The notes: a model not told the origin generated them from the letters alone. A DNA stretch of 64,000 nucleotides from Nannocystis pusilla (GCF_026626665.1 NZ_JAPNKE010000002.1:8321001-8385000); one strand, 5' to 3'; positions 1 through 11,400 are shown, counted from the stretch's first letter. Translations and numbers: made by a program.

Positions 1-23
1 GCAAGGGCAAGCCCGCCCGCTGA
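1..23 (+). CDS. 3' end of a truncated coding region
   Basis: In frame 3 the first bases read Lys-Gly-Lys-Pro-Ala-Arg followed by TGA at 21-23. A basic, Pro/Ala-containing tail is a plausible protein C-terminus, and the next gene converges on it from the right. Too little is present to name the product, and the assignment rests only on position and composition. Confidence 0.3.
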
Positions 24-67
24 GCCGGCCCGCCGGGCGCCCGCGAGCCGGGCGCTCGGACGTCCAC

Positions 68-197
68 GCGTGTCCCCCGAGGACCTGCCCCAGGAGACAT
101 GTCTCCGGGCGCATGCTCGCCTGGACATGTCCCCGGGCGCATGCCCGTCCAGACATGTCCGTCAGAGCATGTCCTCTCGGACCTGCCCTGACGGACC
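68..197. repeat. Cluster of GACATGTC-type palindromes between convergent ends
   Basis: The palindromic core ACATGT appears at about 96, 125 and 154, as AGACATGTCT, GGACATGTCC and AGACATGTCC. The first two units, including the following CCGGGCGCATGC, form a direct repeat of about 29 bp. The region ends in CTTTAAAG at about 200. It separates the end of the left-edge gene from the end of the minus-strand response regulator, so a transcription-termination role is possible. No U-tract is present. Confidence 0.6.
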
Positions 198-201
198 TAC
201 T

Positions 202-1325
202 TTAAAGATCCTGGTCGAACGAGCCGGACTGACTGGCGATCAGCCGCTCGAGGCGCGCGCTCTCGTTGGCCTCGTCTTCGCGGCGGGCGTGCTCCATCAG
301 CAGGTAGGTGATCGACAGCGGCTCGAGCGTGAGGTCGTGCATCTCGCGCGGCTCGAGCGTGAAGAACTCGAACTGGCCGCCCTCCCAGCTCAGCAGGTCG
401 AACACGCGGTCGATCGCGGAGGCGGCGTAGCCGAGGTTCTTGACGTCGCGCAGCGTGCCCTGCACGAGCCGCAGCACCGCGCTGTCTTGCCCGCTCTCGA
501 GCCGCAGGTCGCCGGTCTTCTTCTCGGCCTCGAGGAACGACAGCACGCTGCCGAGGCGCACGTGCTGCAGGTCGCCCCGCAGCCCGCGGTTCTCGACGGC
601 CCCGAGGCCGGCCCGGCGCGCGACCACTCCTTGCAGGCGCGCGACGATCTCGTCCGGCGACAGGTTCTTCGGCAGGTAGTCGTCGACGCCCATGCGATAG
701 CCCTGGAGCCGCGACATGTCGTCGGACAGCGCGGTCAGGAACACCACCGGCACGTGGGCCAGCTTCTTGCGGCCGCGGGCCATCCGCAGCAGCGTCCAGC
801 CGTCCATCTCCGGCATCTCGACGTCGGTGAGCAGCAGGTCCGGCTCGCTCTTGAGCGCGGCGGAGATCGCCATCAGCCCGTTGTCGGCGGTGGTGATGTT
901 CAGCCCGCGTTCGCGCAGCGCCGCGGCCAGCTCGGTGCGCACGCTGGCCTGGTCGTCGACCAGCAGCACGTTGAGCGGGCGCGTCGGCGGCGGCTCCGCC
1001 TTCGGGCTGGTCGACGCGTCGAGCACCGAGTTCACGCACAGGCCGAAGATCCGCTCCTGCTCGGCCGTGAACGCGGCCAGCTGGATCAGCGTGCCCTTGC
1101 CGCCGTCGGCCCCGAGATCGACCGCCGTCCCGCTCAGGTACAAAATGGCGCGGTTGGGCAGGCTCAGCTTCACTCGCACCGGCTGGTTCGCCTCGAGGCT
1201 GCGCACGCCGGGGAGCAACAGGAACCCGCGTCGCAGGTTGTCTGTGTACTCTACGAGGAAGTCGTCGTAGGATTCGAGCGCACGCCGAACGTGGCGATCT
1301 TCGCAGGCTTCGGCGCGTCAGCCAT
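202..1325 (-). CDS. PilZ-receiver-PATAN response regulator (one frameshift near the 5' end)
   Basis: The continuous frame covers 202-1218. Three parts are visible. A PilZ-like N-terminal segment is followed by a receiver domain with LLVDDQ, the acceptor in TDVEMPEMDG and the TAL/K-type end (DDYLPKN). The C-terminal ~120 residues resemble the PATAN/DUF4388 domain (LRGDLQHVRLGSVLSFLEAEKKTG). Upstream of 1218 the same frame still reads PilZ-like sequence (YDDFLVEYTDNLRRGF) without a start, while an ATG at 1325 lies in another frame (MADAPKPAKIATF). One indel near 1260-1275 would join them. The likely role is a diguanylate-responsive or two-component regulator of surface behaviour; that is inferred from domains only. 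No histidine kinase is adjacent. Confidence 0.8.
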
Positions 1326-1459
1326 TCCCGTCGCGACATCCTACGGGTTTTCCCCGCGAGGATCCAACGACAGTCTTCACTGGCCCCCACGCCACTCACT
1401 CGAGATAGTATCTGCAAGTGAACATTTCGCGCAGCGCACCGAGGCACGCCAGGCCGGGC

Positions 1460-2662
1460 ATGAGCGCGTCCGTGGCGCTGAGCTCGCTCGGCGCCTTTGC
1501 GCTCGTCCTCGCGTCGATGTTCGTGGTGCCGTTCGCGCTGTGGTGCAACTTTTCGCTCGCGCGCACCGCCCAGCTCGACGCCCGCGTGTCGGCCCCGTGG
1601 CTGTGGATCCTCGCGTTCATCGTCACTCTGGGCCTGCCTGTCGCCCTCGCCGTGTGGAAGTACGGCACGGACGGCCGACGCCTGTCCGCGGCGATGATGT
1701 GGCTGCCGCTGCTGTGGATTGGCCGCGATCCTCCTCTGCACTCAGGTGATCCCGGGCCTGCTCGTCCAGTCGCTCCGGGCCCAGGGCGACCTCGCGGGCA
1801 AGCGCTTCGGCGACTCTCACAAGGTCGCGCGGATCCTCAGTGCGGTGGGTAACGGACTGGCAGATCGCCTCGCCCCGCCCGTCCCCGCCGCTCCCCGCGC
1901 CGCAGCGCGCGAGTCCGCGCCCACGCCCGCGCCGATCACCGCCGTCGCGGGCGCAGCGCCCGGCACCGCCATCGCCGTGCCGTTCTCCGCCGCCGGCAAC
2001 GCGATCCTCATGAACGTCGAGCTCGAGGCCCCGCGGGTCGACTCAGCTTGCCGTATCTGTTCGACACCGGCGCCTCGTTCACCACGGTGCACACCGAGAC
2101 CGCCGCCAAGCTCGGGCTCAACGTCCCGCCCGACGCGCCCACGCTGCAGTTCAACACCGCCAGCGGCCCGCGCGAGAGTCGGATGGTCTACTTGCCGAAG
2201 CTGCGCCTCGGCGGCATCGAGCTCAAGGGCCTGCTCGTGTCGGTGTGTGACGGCTGCGCCAACGACCGCTCGCAGGGTCTGCTCGGGCTCAACGTCATGC
2301 GCGAGTTCCTGGTCGAGATGGACTACCAGGCCGAGCGCATGAAGCTGCTGCCGCGCCCGCACGAGGGCCGGGCCAACCGCGCCTACGACATCTATCCGGC
2401 GGTGCAGATCGAGGTCGAGGGCTCGCCGGAGATCTGGCTCGGACGGATCCGCTGGGTCCTGCTGGTCAAGAACCGCAGCACCGTGGCGATCGAGAACGTG
2501 GTCCCCGAGGTCCACTTCTCCGACGGCCAGCGCATGGCCGGCGCGCCGATCGCCCGCATCGAGCCGGGCGGCTCCGGTCGCTCGCTGGTCGAGGGCAAGA
2601 CGCTCGCCGAGGACCACGAGAAGCTCGGCTTCACCCTCGCGCTCGCCGAGGCCTACTGGTGA
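1460..2662 (+). CDS. Membrane-anchored retropepsin-like aspartic protease (two frameshifts)
   Basis: Three pieces join into one protein. The N-terminal piece (ATG 1460) has two hydrophobic segments (about residues 5-30 and 48-65). A third membrane segment (AAILLCTQVIPGLLVQ) begins the second frame near 1719. The protease domain is in a third frame from about 2045 and starts LPYLFDTGASFTTVH, which holds the DTGAS catalytic triad of clan AA proteases; GLLGLNVM downstream fits the hydrophobic-Gly motif. Retropepsin-like enzymes work as dimers. The protease part ends at 2662 and its stop overlaps a GTG start for the next gene. Breaks are near 1715 and 2040 and look like consensus indels rather than decay, because all parts are well conserved. 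Substrate unknown. Confidence 0.72.
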
Positions 2663-3383
2663 TCGCCATGATGGTCGAAGAAGCCGCGCCGGCGTTCGAG
2701 TGGTCCTACGTCGTCCTCGCCGTCCTGATCCCGGTAGCGATCCTCGTCTACATGCTCGGCAACTTCCGGGCGAAGCGCCTCGGCAGCGCCCGCAACCTCG
2801 AGCCCAAGGGTCGTCGCATGCCCAAGGGCGCGATCAAGACCGACGCGCAGTTCTCCGGCTTCGTCGCCCGCGCCCTCGAGCGCGGCCTGCTCACGCCGAT
2901 CGCCTCCGCCGAGGCCCAGCCGATCATGATCCGCGGCGTCATCACCTCCGCCGACGGCAACCTCGGCGGCCCCCGGGGCGCGAGTGCGTGTGGCGCAACC
3001 GCAGCGGCGCCCCGCGTGACGCCGCCGTCGCCGCCGAGTTCGTCGTCGTCGCCGACAGCAGCGGCCGCGCCACCGTCGAGAACCTCGAGCGCGCCGAGGT
3101 CATCGGCCCCGAAGAGAAGGCCGGCCCGCGCGTGGCCAGCACGGGGCTCTACATCGGCGACGAGGTCGAGGTCATCGGTCGGTTCAAACCCGAGCGCTTC
3201 GGCAGCGACCCCGACCCGACCCGGCTCGTCTACGGCTCGCTGGGCGGCGACGGCAACCTCTACGTGCGGGTTCACAGCCGGCCGAATCCGCCCGCGCCCG
3301 CAGAAACTCCCGTCCGCGCCGCCGCCGAGGCGCTATCCTCCCCTCCCTCCCCCGCACAGGCCCCGCAGGAGACCACCGAATGA
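2659..3383 (+). CDS. Single-pass membrane protein of unknown function (one frameshift)
   Basis: GTG at 2659 overlaps the protease stop codon (GTGA), which suggests translational coupling; ATG at 2668 is an alternative start. One transmembrane helix lies at about residues 16-36 (YVVLAVLIPVAILVYMLG). It is followed by a soluble region with beta-rich segments (EFVVVADSSGRATVENLERAEV, GDEVEVIGRF) that loosely recall GIDE-type membrane proteins, and a Pro/Ala-rich tail. The first ~100 codons are in one frame and the rest in another, with the switch near a C/G run at about 2970. It ends four bases into the next gene (ATGA). Function unknown; the operon with a protease and a lipoprotein suggests an envelope role. 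Confidence 0.6.
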
Positions 3384-4215
3384 AGCGCATCCTCGTCTGC
3401 CTCGCCGCGTTCAGCCTGACCGCCGCCTGCAAGAAGTCCGCGGACACCGACAAGCCGTCCGACGACAAGCCCACCACCGAAGTCGGCGACAAGCCTGCCG
3501 CCGCGCCCAGCGAGCCCGACCCGCCGGCCATCGCCGAGGCCCGCCAGAAGTACATCGCCGGCCAGTACGGCCAGGTCATCGAGAGCATGAAGCCGCTGGT
3601 CGACGACCTCAAGTCGAAGCAGAAGGCCCGCGCCTCGGGCCTCGGCGCCGCCTGGCTGTCGCTCGCGCTCGCCGAGGACGTCGTCGAGAACGCCAAGGAC
3701 CCGGCCGACCACGCCCAGGCGATGGCCGAGCAGACCGGCGACCCCGAGGTGAAGATCGCCGCCAAGCTGGCCCAGGGCACCTACAAGCTCAAGACCGAGG
3801 ACTTCGCCGGCGCCGCCGCCGACTTCGAGGAGGCCTACAACCTCCAGAAGGACGGCCCCAACGCCGGCCTCGCCCTCGTCATGTACGGCAACACCAAGAT
3901 CAACCTCGCCTTCGGCGGCGAGGACAACGCGATCGTCAACCCCGGCGAGCTCGACTCCGCCGCCTCGACCTTCGTCAAGGCCCAGCGCCTGGTCGAGAAG
4001 CAGCCCGGCAACGAACTCATCGGCGCCCGCGCGCTCGAGGGCCAGGCCGCCGTGGTCCGCTACAAGGACAAGAAGAACACGCCCGAGGCGTGCCGCCTGA
4101 TCGGCGAGGCCACCAAGATCTACACCAGCAAGGGCGCCGGCCAGCCCTTGATCGACGCGGCCAACGCGCTCCAGGACGAGGCCAGCTGCGGCCCCCGGCC
4201 GCCGCCACGCCCTGA
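3380..4215 (+). CDS. Lipoprotein with TPR-like helical repeats
   Basis: A lipoprotein signal peptide is clear: MKRILVCLAAFSLTAAC with the lipobox TAAC at about residue 17. An AGGAGA ribosome site sits about 7 bases before ATG 3380. After a Lys/Asp/Pro-rich linker the rest is alpha-helical with repeats like those of TPR proteins (QKYIAGQYGQVIESMKPLVDD, LKTEDFAGAAADFEEAYN). The open frame continues well past 4215, but the sequence after DEASCG becomes Arg/Pro-rich and non-protein-like. A C5 run at about 4193 is the probable indel site, and shifting there gives a stop at 4213-4215. Third gene of the protease operon; probably a periplasmic scaffolding or assembly lipoprotein. Confidence 0.7.
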
Positions 4216-4739
4216 GCACCCGCCCGCCCGCGAGCGAGGTCGTCGATTCGCCCTCGCTCGGGTCCCGAACGCCGCCACGCGCGGCGTTCGATCGAGCTCC
4301 GAACGCCGGCCCTCTCGCACGCACTGCCCCGGTGCGCCGAGACGGTCCCCTCCTGATCCGACCCACCTCGCGCGGCCCCCTTCTGCGCTCCGGCCGGCGC
4401 GCCTCAGCTTCGCGCGCGGCCCACTTCTACGCGCTCCGGAGGTCACGCCTCGGCCTCGCGCGCGGCGGCCGAGCTCCGACCGTCGCGCGGCGGCCGAAGC
4501 CTCCGACGGTCACGCCGCGACCTCGGCCTCGATCGGCCCCCGCGCCACGCACCGCGTCCGCCGCGTGGGTCGCCTCGCTCACGCCGCGCTCGCCGCTCGT
4601 CGATCGGCACCGCGACCCGCCCGCGACCCGCGGGTGCAGCGTTCAAACCCTGTCTTCTCCGCGCGCCGCCGCAAAGTCACCAGCGGTCGTGAGCGCGGGG
4701 CTTCTGCGGCGGCGCGCATCTGCGACAACACTTCCCGCC
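4216..4739. other. Non-coding gap before lysK
   Basis: No credible coding region on either strand: all open frames are Arg/Pro/Ala-rich shadows. The left end holds a perfect hairpin (listed separately). The rest consists of short repeated GC-rich words such as CGCGCGGC and GCTCCGA/GCGCTCCGG. A promoter for lysK must lie at the right end but no clear -35/-10 pair is visible. Confidence 0.5.
4267..4289 (+). terminator. 9-bp perfect hairpin downstream of the TPR lipoprotein
   Basis: GAACGCCGC and GCGGCGTTC flank a CACGC loop. The stem is perfect but no T-run follows, so termination is inferred from position about 50 bases after the operon end. Confidence 0.4.
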
Positions 4740-6380
4740 ATGGATCCCGCAGCGGGTCACGATCCGTACCTCAACCACTGGGCCGACGCGGCCGCCGCCA
4801 AGACCCTCGCCGCGCACGCTGACGCCAAGGTCGTCACCGTCGCCGCCGGCATCACCCCGTCGGGCGTCGTGCACGTCGGCAACTTCCGCGAGGTCATCAC
4901 CGTCGACCTCGTGGCCCGCGCCCTGCGCGACCGCGGCGCCGACGTGCGCTTCATCTACTCGTGGGACGACTTCGACGTCCTGCGCAAGGTCCCGGCCGAC
5001 ATGCCGCAGCGCGACATGCTGACCGAGAACCTGCGCCGCAGCATCAGCGCCGTGCCCGACCCGTACGGCGAGCACGACAGCTACGCCGGGCACAACATCG
5101 CCGCCTTCGAAAAGAGCCTCGCCCCGCTCGGCATCCGCCCCGAGTTCATCCGTCAGTCGCAGCGCTACCGCGCCGGCGCCTACGCCGACGGCATCCGCCT
5201 CGCGCTCAAGCACGCCGCCGACATCCGCGCCGTCCTCAACAGCGTCCGCGACAAGACCACCGCCAACACCCGCCTCGAGGACAACTGGCTGCCGCTGTCC
5301 GGCTTCTGCGACAACTGCGGCCGCGACACCCTCACCTTCGCCGTCGAGGGCGAGTGGACCGTCCACTACGACTGCAGCGCGTGCAAGCACGCCGCCGACG
5401 TCGACCTGCGCCAGGGCGGCAACCTCAAGCTCCCGTGGCGCATCGACTGGCCGATGCGCTGGGCCCACGAGCGCGTCTGCTTCGAGCCCGGCGGCAAGGA
5501 CCACAGCACCGCCGGCGGCAGCTTCGACACCGCCAAGGACATCGTCCGCGTCGTCTATGGCTGGCAGGCCCCCGAGTACGTCGGCTACGACTTCGTGCGG
5601 ATCAAGGGCCGCGCCGGCAAGATCTCGAGCTCCAAGGGCGACGTCGTCACCGTCTCCGACTGCCTCGAGATCTACGAGCCCGAGGTGCTGCGCTGGCTGT
5701 TCGTCTCGTTCCGCCCCAACACCGAGTTCCAGATCAGCTTCGACCTCGACGTCATCACCCTCTACGAGAACTTCGACCGCACGCGGCGGATCGCCTACGG
5801 CGTCGAGCCGGCCAAGGACGCCCAGGCGCGCCTGGTCGCCCAGCGCACCATGCAGCTGGCCAGCGTCGACCACCGGCGGATCGCCGAGGGCGACGTCATG
5901 CCGTTCGTGCCCGGCTTCCGCCACCTCAGCATGACGCTGCAGATCTTCGAGGGCGACCTCGACAAGACCGTGGCCTACTACGAGGAGGCCGGTCAGGTCG
6001 TCGGCGACGAGTCGCGCCGCCTGACCCGCCAGCGCGCCCGCTGCGTGTGGAACTGGATCGCCGAGTGGGGCCCCGACGAGTTCCGCTACAAGCTCCGCCG
6101 CGAGCCCAAGCAGCGCGAGCTGTCCGCCGACGAGGCCACCTGCCTCGCCCGCCTCGTCGCCCCGCTGCGCGGCCGCGAGGAGATCCGCGAGGACGAGCTG
6201 GTCCCGACCATGAAGAGCCTGTGCGAGGGCACCAGCCTCGACAACAAGACCTTCCTCCCGGTCGTCTACGACCTGCTCATCGGCCGCGACAAGGGCCCGA
6301 AGCTCACCACCCTGATCACCGCGATCGGCCCCGCCCGCGCCCTCTCGCTGCTGACGCCGAGCCTGCCCGCAGGGACATGA
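4740..6380 (+). CDS. lysK: Lysyl-tRNA synthetase, class I
   Basis: Charges tRNA-Lys in the cytoplasm. This is the class I (Rossmann-fold) enzyme, not the class II LysS of most bacteria. The HIGH-like signature reads SGVVHVGN (residues 41-48) and the KMSKS-like one KISSSKG (about 294). A Cys pair set (CDNC...CSAC, about 189-216) lies between them, followed by the expected all-alpha C-terminal part. 546 residues is normal for the family. ATG 4740 is chosen because the class I domain begins right after it; the frame is open far upstream but non-protein-like. The stop overlaps the start of the next gene. Class I LysRS is known from archaea, spirochaetes, alphaproteobacteria and some other bacteria. 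Confidence 0.95.
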   Translation: MDPAAGHDPYLNHWADAAAAKTLAAHADAKVVTVAAGITPSGVVHVGNFREVITVDLVARALRDRGADVRFIYSWDDFDVLRKVPADMPQRDMLTENLRRSISAVPDPYGEHDSYAGHNIAAFEKSLAPLGIRPEFIRQSQRYRAGAYADGIRLALKHAADIRAVLNSVRDKTTANTRLEDNWLPLSGFCDNCGRDTLTFAVEGEWTVHYDCSACKHAADVDLRQGGNLKLPWRIDWPMRWAHERVCFEPGGKDHSTAGGSFDTAKDIVRVVYGWQAPEYVGYDFVRIKGRAGKISSSKGDVVTVSDCLEIYEPEVLRWLFVSFRPNTEFQISFDLDVITLYENFDRTRRIAYGVEPAKDAQARLVAQRTMQLASVDHRRIAEGDVMPFVPGFRHLSMTLQIFEGDLDKTVAYYEEAGQVVGDESRRLTRQRARCVWNWIAEWGPDEFRYKLRREPKQRELSADEATCLARLVAPLRGREEIREDELVPTMKSLCEGTSLDNKTFLPVVYDLLIGRDKGPKLTTLITAIGPARALSLLTPSLPAGT

Positions 6381-6661
6381 GCGAAGAGACAGGCGTCGGT
6401 CTGACCGCCGACGCCCGGCGCCGCCTGCTCGAGCTGCTCGGCACCATCGGCGCGTACAACGACAAAGGCATCGCCTGGACCCGCGCCAGCCCGGCCGCGG
6501 TCGCCGAGATGCGCGCCGGTTTCCGCCGGTCGATCGACGCCTTGATCGCCGACCTCGGCGCCGACAACCTGCCCGCGCCCGTGCTCGACTACCTGCGCTC
6601 GCCGCAGGCCGTCGAGGACGGCGACGGCGAGATGTACCTGTTCGTCCACCGCCTGCGCTGA
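6377..6661 (+). CDS. Small hypothetical protein coupled to lysK
   Basis: 94 residues, predicted helical (ARRRLLELLGTIGAYNDKGIAWTR, FRRSIDALIADLGADNLPAPVLDYLRSPQ). No family recognised. ATG 6377 overlaps the lysK stop (ATGA), so the two genes are probably translationally coupled. It has no signal peptide or membrane segment, so it is cytoplasmic. A role with LysRS is possible but not shown. Confidence 0.65.
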   Translation: MSEETGVGLTADARRRLLELLGTIGAYNDKGIAWTRASPAAVAEMRAGFRRSIDALIADLGADNLPAPVLDYLRSPQAVEDGDGEMYLFVHRLR

Positions 6662-6686
6662 CGCCCGCGACGGTCTCGCCTCCGCC

Positions 6687-7807
6687 TCAAAGCTCTCCCG
6701 CAGCGATCACCGCCGCCTCGACCGCGCGCAGCCACTCCACGCAGCGCGACACGTCCTCGTCCGCGAGCCCGCGGACCCACTCGACGTGCTCGACGTACGG
6801 CTCCTCCGCCGCGATCGCCAGCGGGCACCCCAGCTCCGGCGCCGGCAGCTTCGGCATCGCCACCCCGCGCTCCTTTAAAAAGGCCGCGAGCCGCTTCTCG
6901 CGCTCGGCGACGCACAGCTCGAGCGTCGAGATCGCCGCCGCCATCACCTCCCGCACATCCGCCCGCGAGTTCGGCACCCGGGCCAGCCGCACTTGCCGGT
7001 ACCACGCCAGCAGCGCGTGCAGCGGGCGATGTAGCGGACCTGCCGGCGCGCCCGCGGTTCGGCCGCGTCGAGGTGTTCGGACGAGTACGTGATGTCGACC
7101 GCGCGCGGCGGCTGCACCACCAACCTGTCCTCGGGGACATCCTTGCGCACCACCTGCCCCGCGCCCGTCACCGCGCCGAAGCCGACCTCGCGCGGCCCGA
7201 CCATCCCGCCGGCGCCGCCGAGGAAGATCCGCCGCTCGCGCAGCAGCACCCCGCGGGGCACGTCGCCGACCAGCGACGCGGTCGCCTTGTCCCCGCGCGC
7301 CCCCCACGGCGTGAAGTTGAAGTGAATGAACCCGCTGCCGACCTCGGAGTGGTCCTCGCGCGACGTCCCGCCGGCCAGCAGCACGTCGCAGAAGTTGATC
7401 AGCGACCCCAGAGTCCCGAAGCACAGCACGATCGTGTGCTTGAGCCCGACCGCGTGGGCCGTGCTGGCCTCCTCTTCGAGCAGCGTCCCCTCGCGCAGGT
7501 GCGCCGCCGAGCCGGCCGAGGCCCCGCGCAGCAGCACCGCGCCGGACGCGTAGCCGCCGTCGATGCGCGCGCGTTCGCCGAGCACGCAGTCGACCGCGAC
7601 CACCGGGCCTTCGCGCCCGAGCTCGGCGCCCGGGCCGAGAAAAGTGCGCGCGCCCTGCAGCCGCGTCCCCGGGTGGAGCACGACCCCTGCGTGGATCCGC
7701 TCGACGCGCACCTCCGGCCCCACGTAGGTCTGGCGCGGATCGATGATCTGCACCCCACGCCCCGCGAGCGCCGAAAGCCGCGCCTCGATCGCTGCGACGT
7801 CCGTCAT
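6687..7807 (-). CDS. Left-handed beta-helix (hexapeptide-repeat) protein (one frameshift)
   Basis: From ATG 7807 the protein has a short N-terminal helix and then repeated hexapeptide turns (TYVGPEVRVERIHAGVVLHP, TFLGPGAELG, GGYASGAVLLRG), like the C-terminal half of GlmU-type enzymes. A central motif (GTLGSLINFCDVLLAGGTSR) and GSGFIHFNFTPWG resemble UDP-sugar pyrophosphorylase-related beta-helix proteins. No nucleotidyltransferase domain is present. Near 7015 the frame changes; the continuation (LHALLAWYRQVRLARVPNSR, then a helical tail) runs to the stop at 6687. A CTTTAAAAAG word lies in the tail at about 6874. Catalytic role unknown; acyl- or nucleotidyl-transferase relatives are the best guess. 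Confidence 0.7.
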
Positions 7808-7862
7808 GGCCGCGCTTTCTACCACGCGCCGGGAGCGCGAGATCGGGTACGCTTTGAGGGCG

Positions 7863-8510
7863 ATGAACGCGGGACCTGGCCTTTCGGAACAGGAGCTGCG
7901 CGAGGCGGCAGCGGAGGCGGGGATCTCGCCGGAGGAGCTCCGCCGGGCGCTGGTCGAGCGCAACGGCCCACAGGCCACCGGCAAGGCCCTGGTGAAGCGC
8001 AGCGAGGGCGCCGAGCTGACCCAGTACAGCGCCGAGACCCGGCTCGACGTGCCGCCGGAGCAGGCGCTCGACGTCGTGCGGCGCGCCTTCGCCAAGCAGG
8101 TCGGTCACACCGGCCATCGCCAGGGCCCGAGCCGCGCCGACATCGTCGATGACAGCGCCGGCGTGGTCTACAAGATCCGCGCCGACGGCGACGGCCAGGG
8201 CGGCGCCCTCGTCAAGGTCGACGTCGACGCCGGCGCCGGCCGCAGCAACCTCGCCCTCGGCGGCTTCATCCTCGGCGGCTTCTCGCTCGGCATCACCGCC
8301 TTCGGCGCCCTGCTCGCCCCGCTGATCATGTGGGCCGGGATCACGCTCGGCGTCGTCGGAGCCGCCGCCCTCTTCCTCGCCGCCGCCCGCCTGAGCCAGG
8401 GCCGCAAGCGGGCCGAGCTGATCGTCGCCCAGGCCCTCGTCGAGGCCGAGGAGGCGCCGGCGCTTTCGGGCCCTCCGCGCGCTCCGCCCGGGCTAGACGA
8501 TCGGGGTTGA
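7863..8510 (+). CDS. Small membrane protein with N-terminal helical domain
   Basis: 215 residues from ATG 7863. The N-terminal ~35 residues are a helical, SHOCT/SAP-like segment (LSEQELREAAAEAGISPEELRRAL). A mixed region of about 80 residues follows, then two adjacent hydrophobic helices (about 125-145 and 150-175, rich in Gly and Leu). A short cytoplasmic tail ends the protein. Divergent from the beta-helix gene with a 55-base spacer. No family named with confidence. Confidence 0.7.
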   Translation: MNAGPGLSEQELREAAAEAGISPEELRRALVERNGPQATGKALVKRSEGAELTQYSAETRLDVPPEQALDVVRRAFAKQVGHTGHRQGPSRADIVDDSAGVVYKIRADGDGQGGALVKVDVDAGAGRSNLALGGFILGGFSLGITAFGALLAPLIMWAGITLGVVGAAALFLAAARLSQGRKRAELIVAQALVEAEEAPALSGPPRAPPGLDDRG

Positions 8511-8543
8511 CCTCGGGCCGCCCGCGCGGCCATCGTCAGGCCC

Positions 8544-9059
<516 letters not shown>

Positions 9060-9077
9060 ACCCGCACGCGAGAACCC

Positions 9078-9899
<822 letters not shown>

Positions 9900-9912
9900 G
9901 CCCGCGCGCGCG

Positions 9913-11304
9913 TTGCTGATCGCCGGCGTCATCGCCTACGTCCTCGCCCAGCTCGCGCTCGGCCTGTGGATGGCCCGGCGCGTGCGCAGCCAGGAGGACT
10001 TCCTGCTGGCGGGGCGCAACATCGGCTACGTCCTCGCCACCTTCACCATCTTCGCCACCTGGTTCGGCGCCGAGACCTGCATCGGCGCCGCCGGCCAGAT
10101 CGCCGAGCACGGCCTCGGCGGCGGCTCGGCCGACCCGTTCGGCTACGCGGTCTGCCTGCTGCTCATGGGCGTCCTCTTCGCGGCCGCGTTGTGGCGCCGC
10201 GGGATCGCCACGATCGCCGACCTCATGCGCCAGCGCTACTCGCCGGCGGTCGAGCGGGTCACCGCGCTGCTCGTCGCGCCGACCTCGTTCCTGTGGGCGG
10301 GGGCCCAGATCCGCGCTTTCGGCCAGGTCCTCGCGGCCAGCACCGGCATGAACATCGAGGTCGCCATCGCCCTCGCCGCCGGCACCGTCGTCGCCTACGC
10401 CTCGGCCGGCGGTCTGATGGCCGGCGTCGTCACCGACCTCGTGCAGGGCATCGCCCTCGTCATCGGCCTCGGCCTGCTCGGCTGGGCCGTCGTCGACGCG
10501 GCCGGCGGCCTCGGCCCCGCGCTCGCGAGCGTCGCTCCGGAGCGCCTGTCCTTCGGGTCATCTTCGACCTCGCTGGTCGAGACCCTCGACGCCTGGGCCA
10601 TCCCGATCTTCGGCTCGCTCGCCGCCCAGGAGCTGATCGTCCGCGTCCTCGCCTGTCGCTCGCCGACGATCGCCCGCCGCAGCACCTTGCTCGGCGGCGG
10701 CCTCTACCTGCTGATCGGCCTCATCCCCGTGCTCGTCGGCCTCGTCGGCGTCGGCCTCGTCGGCCCGCTCGACCACCCCGAGCAGATCCTCCCCGCCGTC
10801 GCCTCGCGCTTGCTCGGCCCCGTCGCCTACGTCCTCTTCATCGGCGCCCTGATCTCCGCGATCCTCTCGACCGTCGACGGCGCCCTCCTGGCCGTCTCCT
10901 CCGTGGTCGCCCGCAACCTCGTCGAGCCGATGCTCCCCGGCATGAGCGACCGCCAGCGCCTGCAGATCTCGCGCCTGTGCACCCTCGTGTTCGGCGTCCT
11001 CGCCTACCTGGTCGGCCGCGCCGCCGACGGCGTCCACGACCTCGTCGAGGACGCCTCGGGCTTCACCGGCGGCGGCCTCGTCGTCGTCTTCACCTTCGCC
11101 CTGTGGAGCCGCTTCGGCGGCCCGAAGAGCGCCCTCGCGGCCCTGTTCGTCGGCCTGGTGCTGTGGCTGCTCGGCCGCTACATCGGCCTCGGCCCCGCCC
11201 CCTTCCTCACCTCGATGGCCGCCGCCCTGGTCGTCTACGTCGCCGTCGCCCTGCTCGAGCGCCGCGGCGAAGCTCGACGACCTGTCCCCACGGACATGGC
11301 CTGA
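9913..11304 (+). CDS. Sodium:solute symporter family protein
   Basis: Integral membrane protein with about 12-13 hydrophobic helices. The N-terminal helix is followed by SQEDFLLAGRNIGYVLATFTI, the typical SSS-family start, and ATWFGAETCIGAAG in helix 2. The conserved ALISAILSTVDGALLA stretch marks helix 8. Imports a small solute with sodium; the substrate cannot be read from sequence. The first in-frame start is TTG 9913, preferred over ATG 9970 because the latter would cut into helix 1. It begins 14 bases after the SDR gene. Confidence 0.9.
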   Translation: MLIAGVIAYVLAQLALGLWMARRVRSQEDFLLAGRNIGYVLATFTIFATWFGAETCIGAAGQIAEHGLGGGSADPFGYAVCLLLMGVLFAAALWRRGIATIADLMRQRYSPAVERVTALLVAPTSFLWAGAQIRAFGQVLAASTGMNIEVAIALAAGTVVAYASAGGLMAGVVTDLVQGIALVIGLGLLGWAVVDAAGGLGPALASVAPERLSFGSSSTSLVETLDAWAIPIFGSLAAQELIVRVLACRSPTIARRSTLLGGGLYLLIGLIPVLVGLVGVGLVGPLDHPEQILPAVASRLLGPVAYVLFIGALISAILSTVDGALLAVSSVVARNLVEPMLPGMSDRQRLQISRLCTLVFGVLAYLVGRAADGVHDLVEDASGFTGGGLVVVFTFALWSRFGGPKSALAALFVGLVLWLLGRYIGLGPAPFLTSMAAALVVYVAVALLERRGEARRPVPTDMA

Positions 11305-11400
11305 AGATCATCCTCATACGTCTCGACAGTCGCTGCCGCCACGAGCGCCGCGAGACCGTCAACCTGTCCCGATAGACTTACTCTGAAGAGACCTCGACAC

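Noticed and set aside
4216..4822. Extension of the TPR lipoprotein frame to 4822
   Set aside because: Residues after about 4195 are Arg/Pro-rich and overlap the lysK start; a one-base shift at a C run gives a natural stop at 4215.
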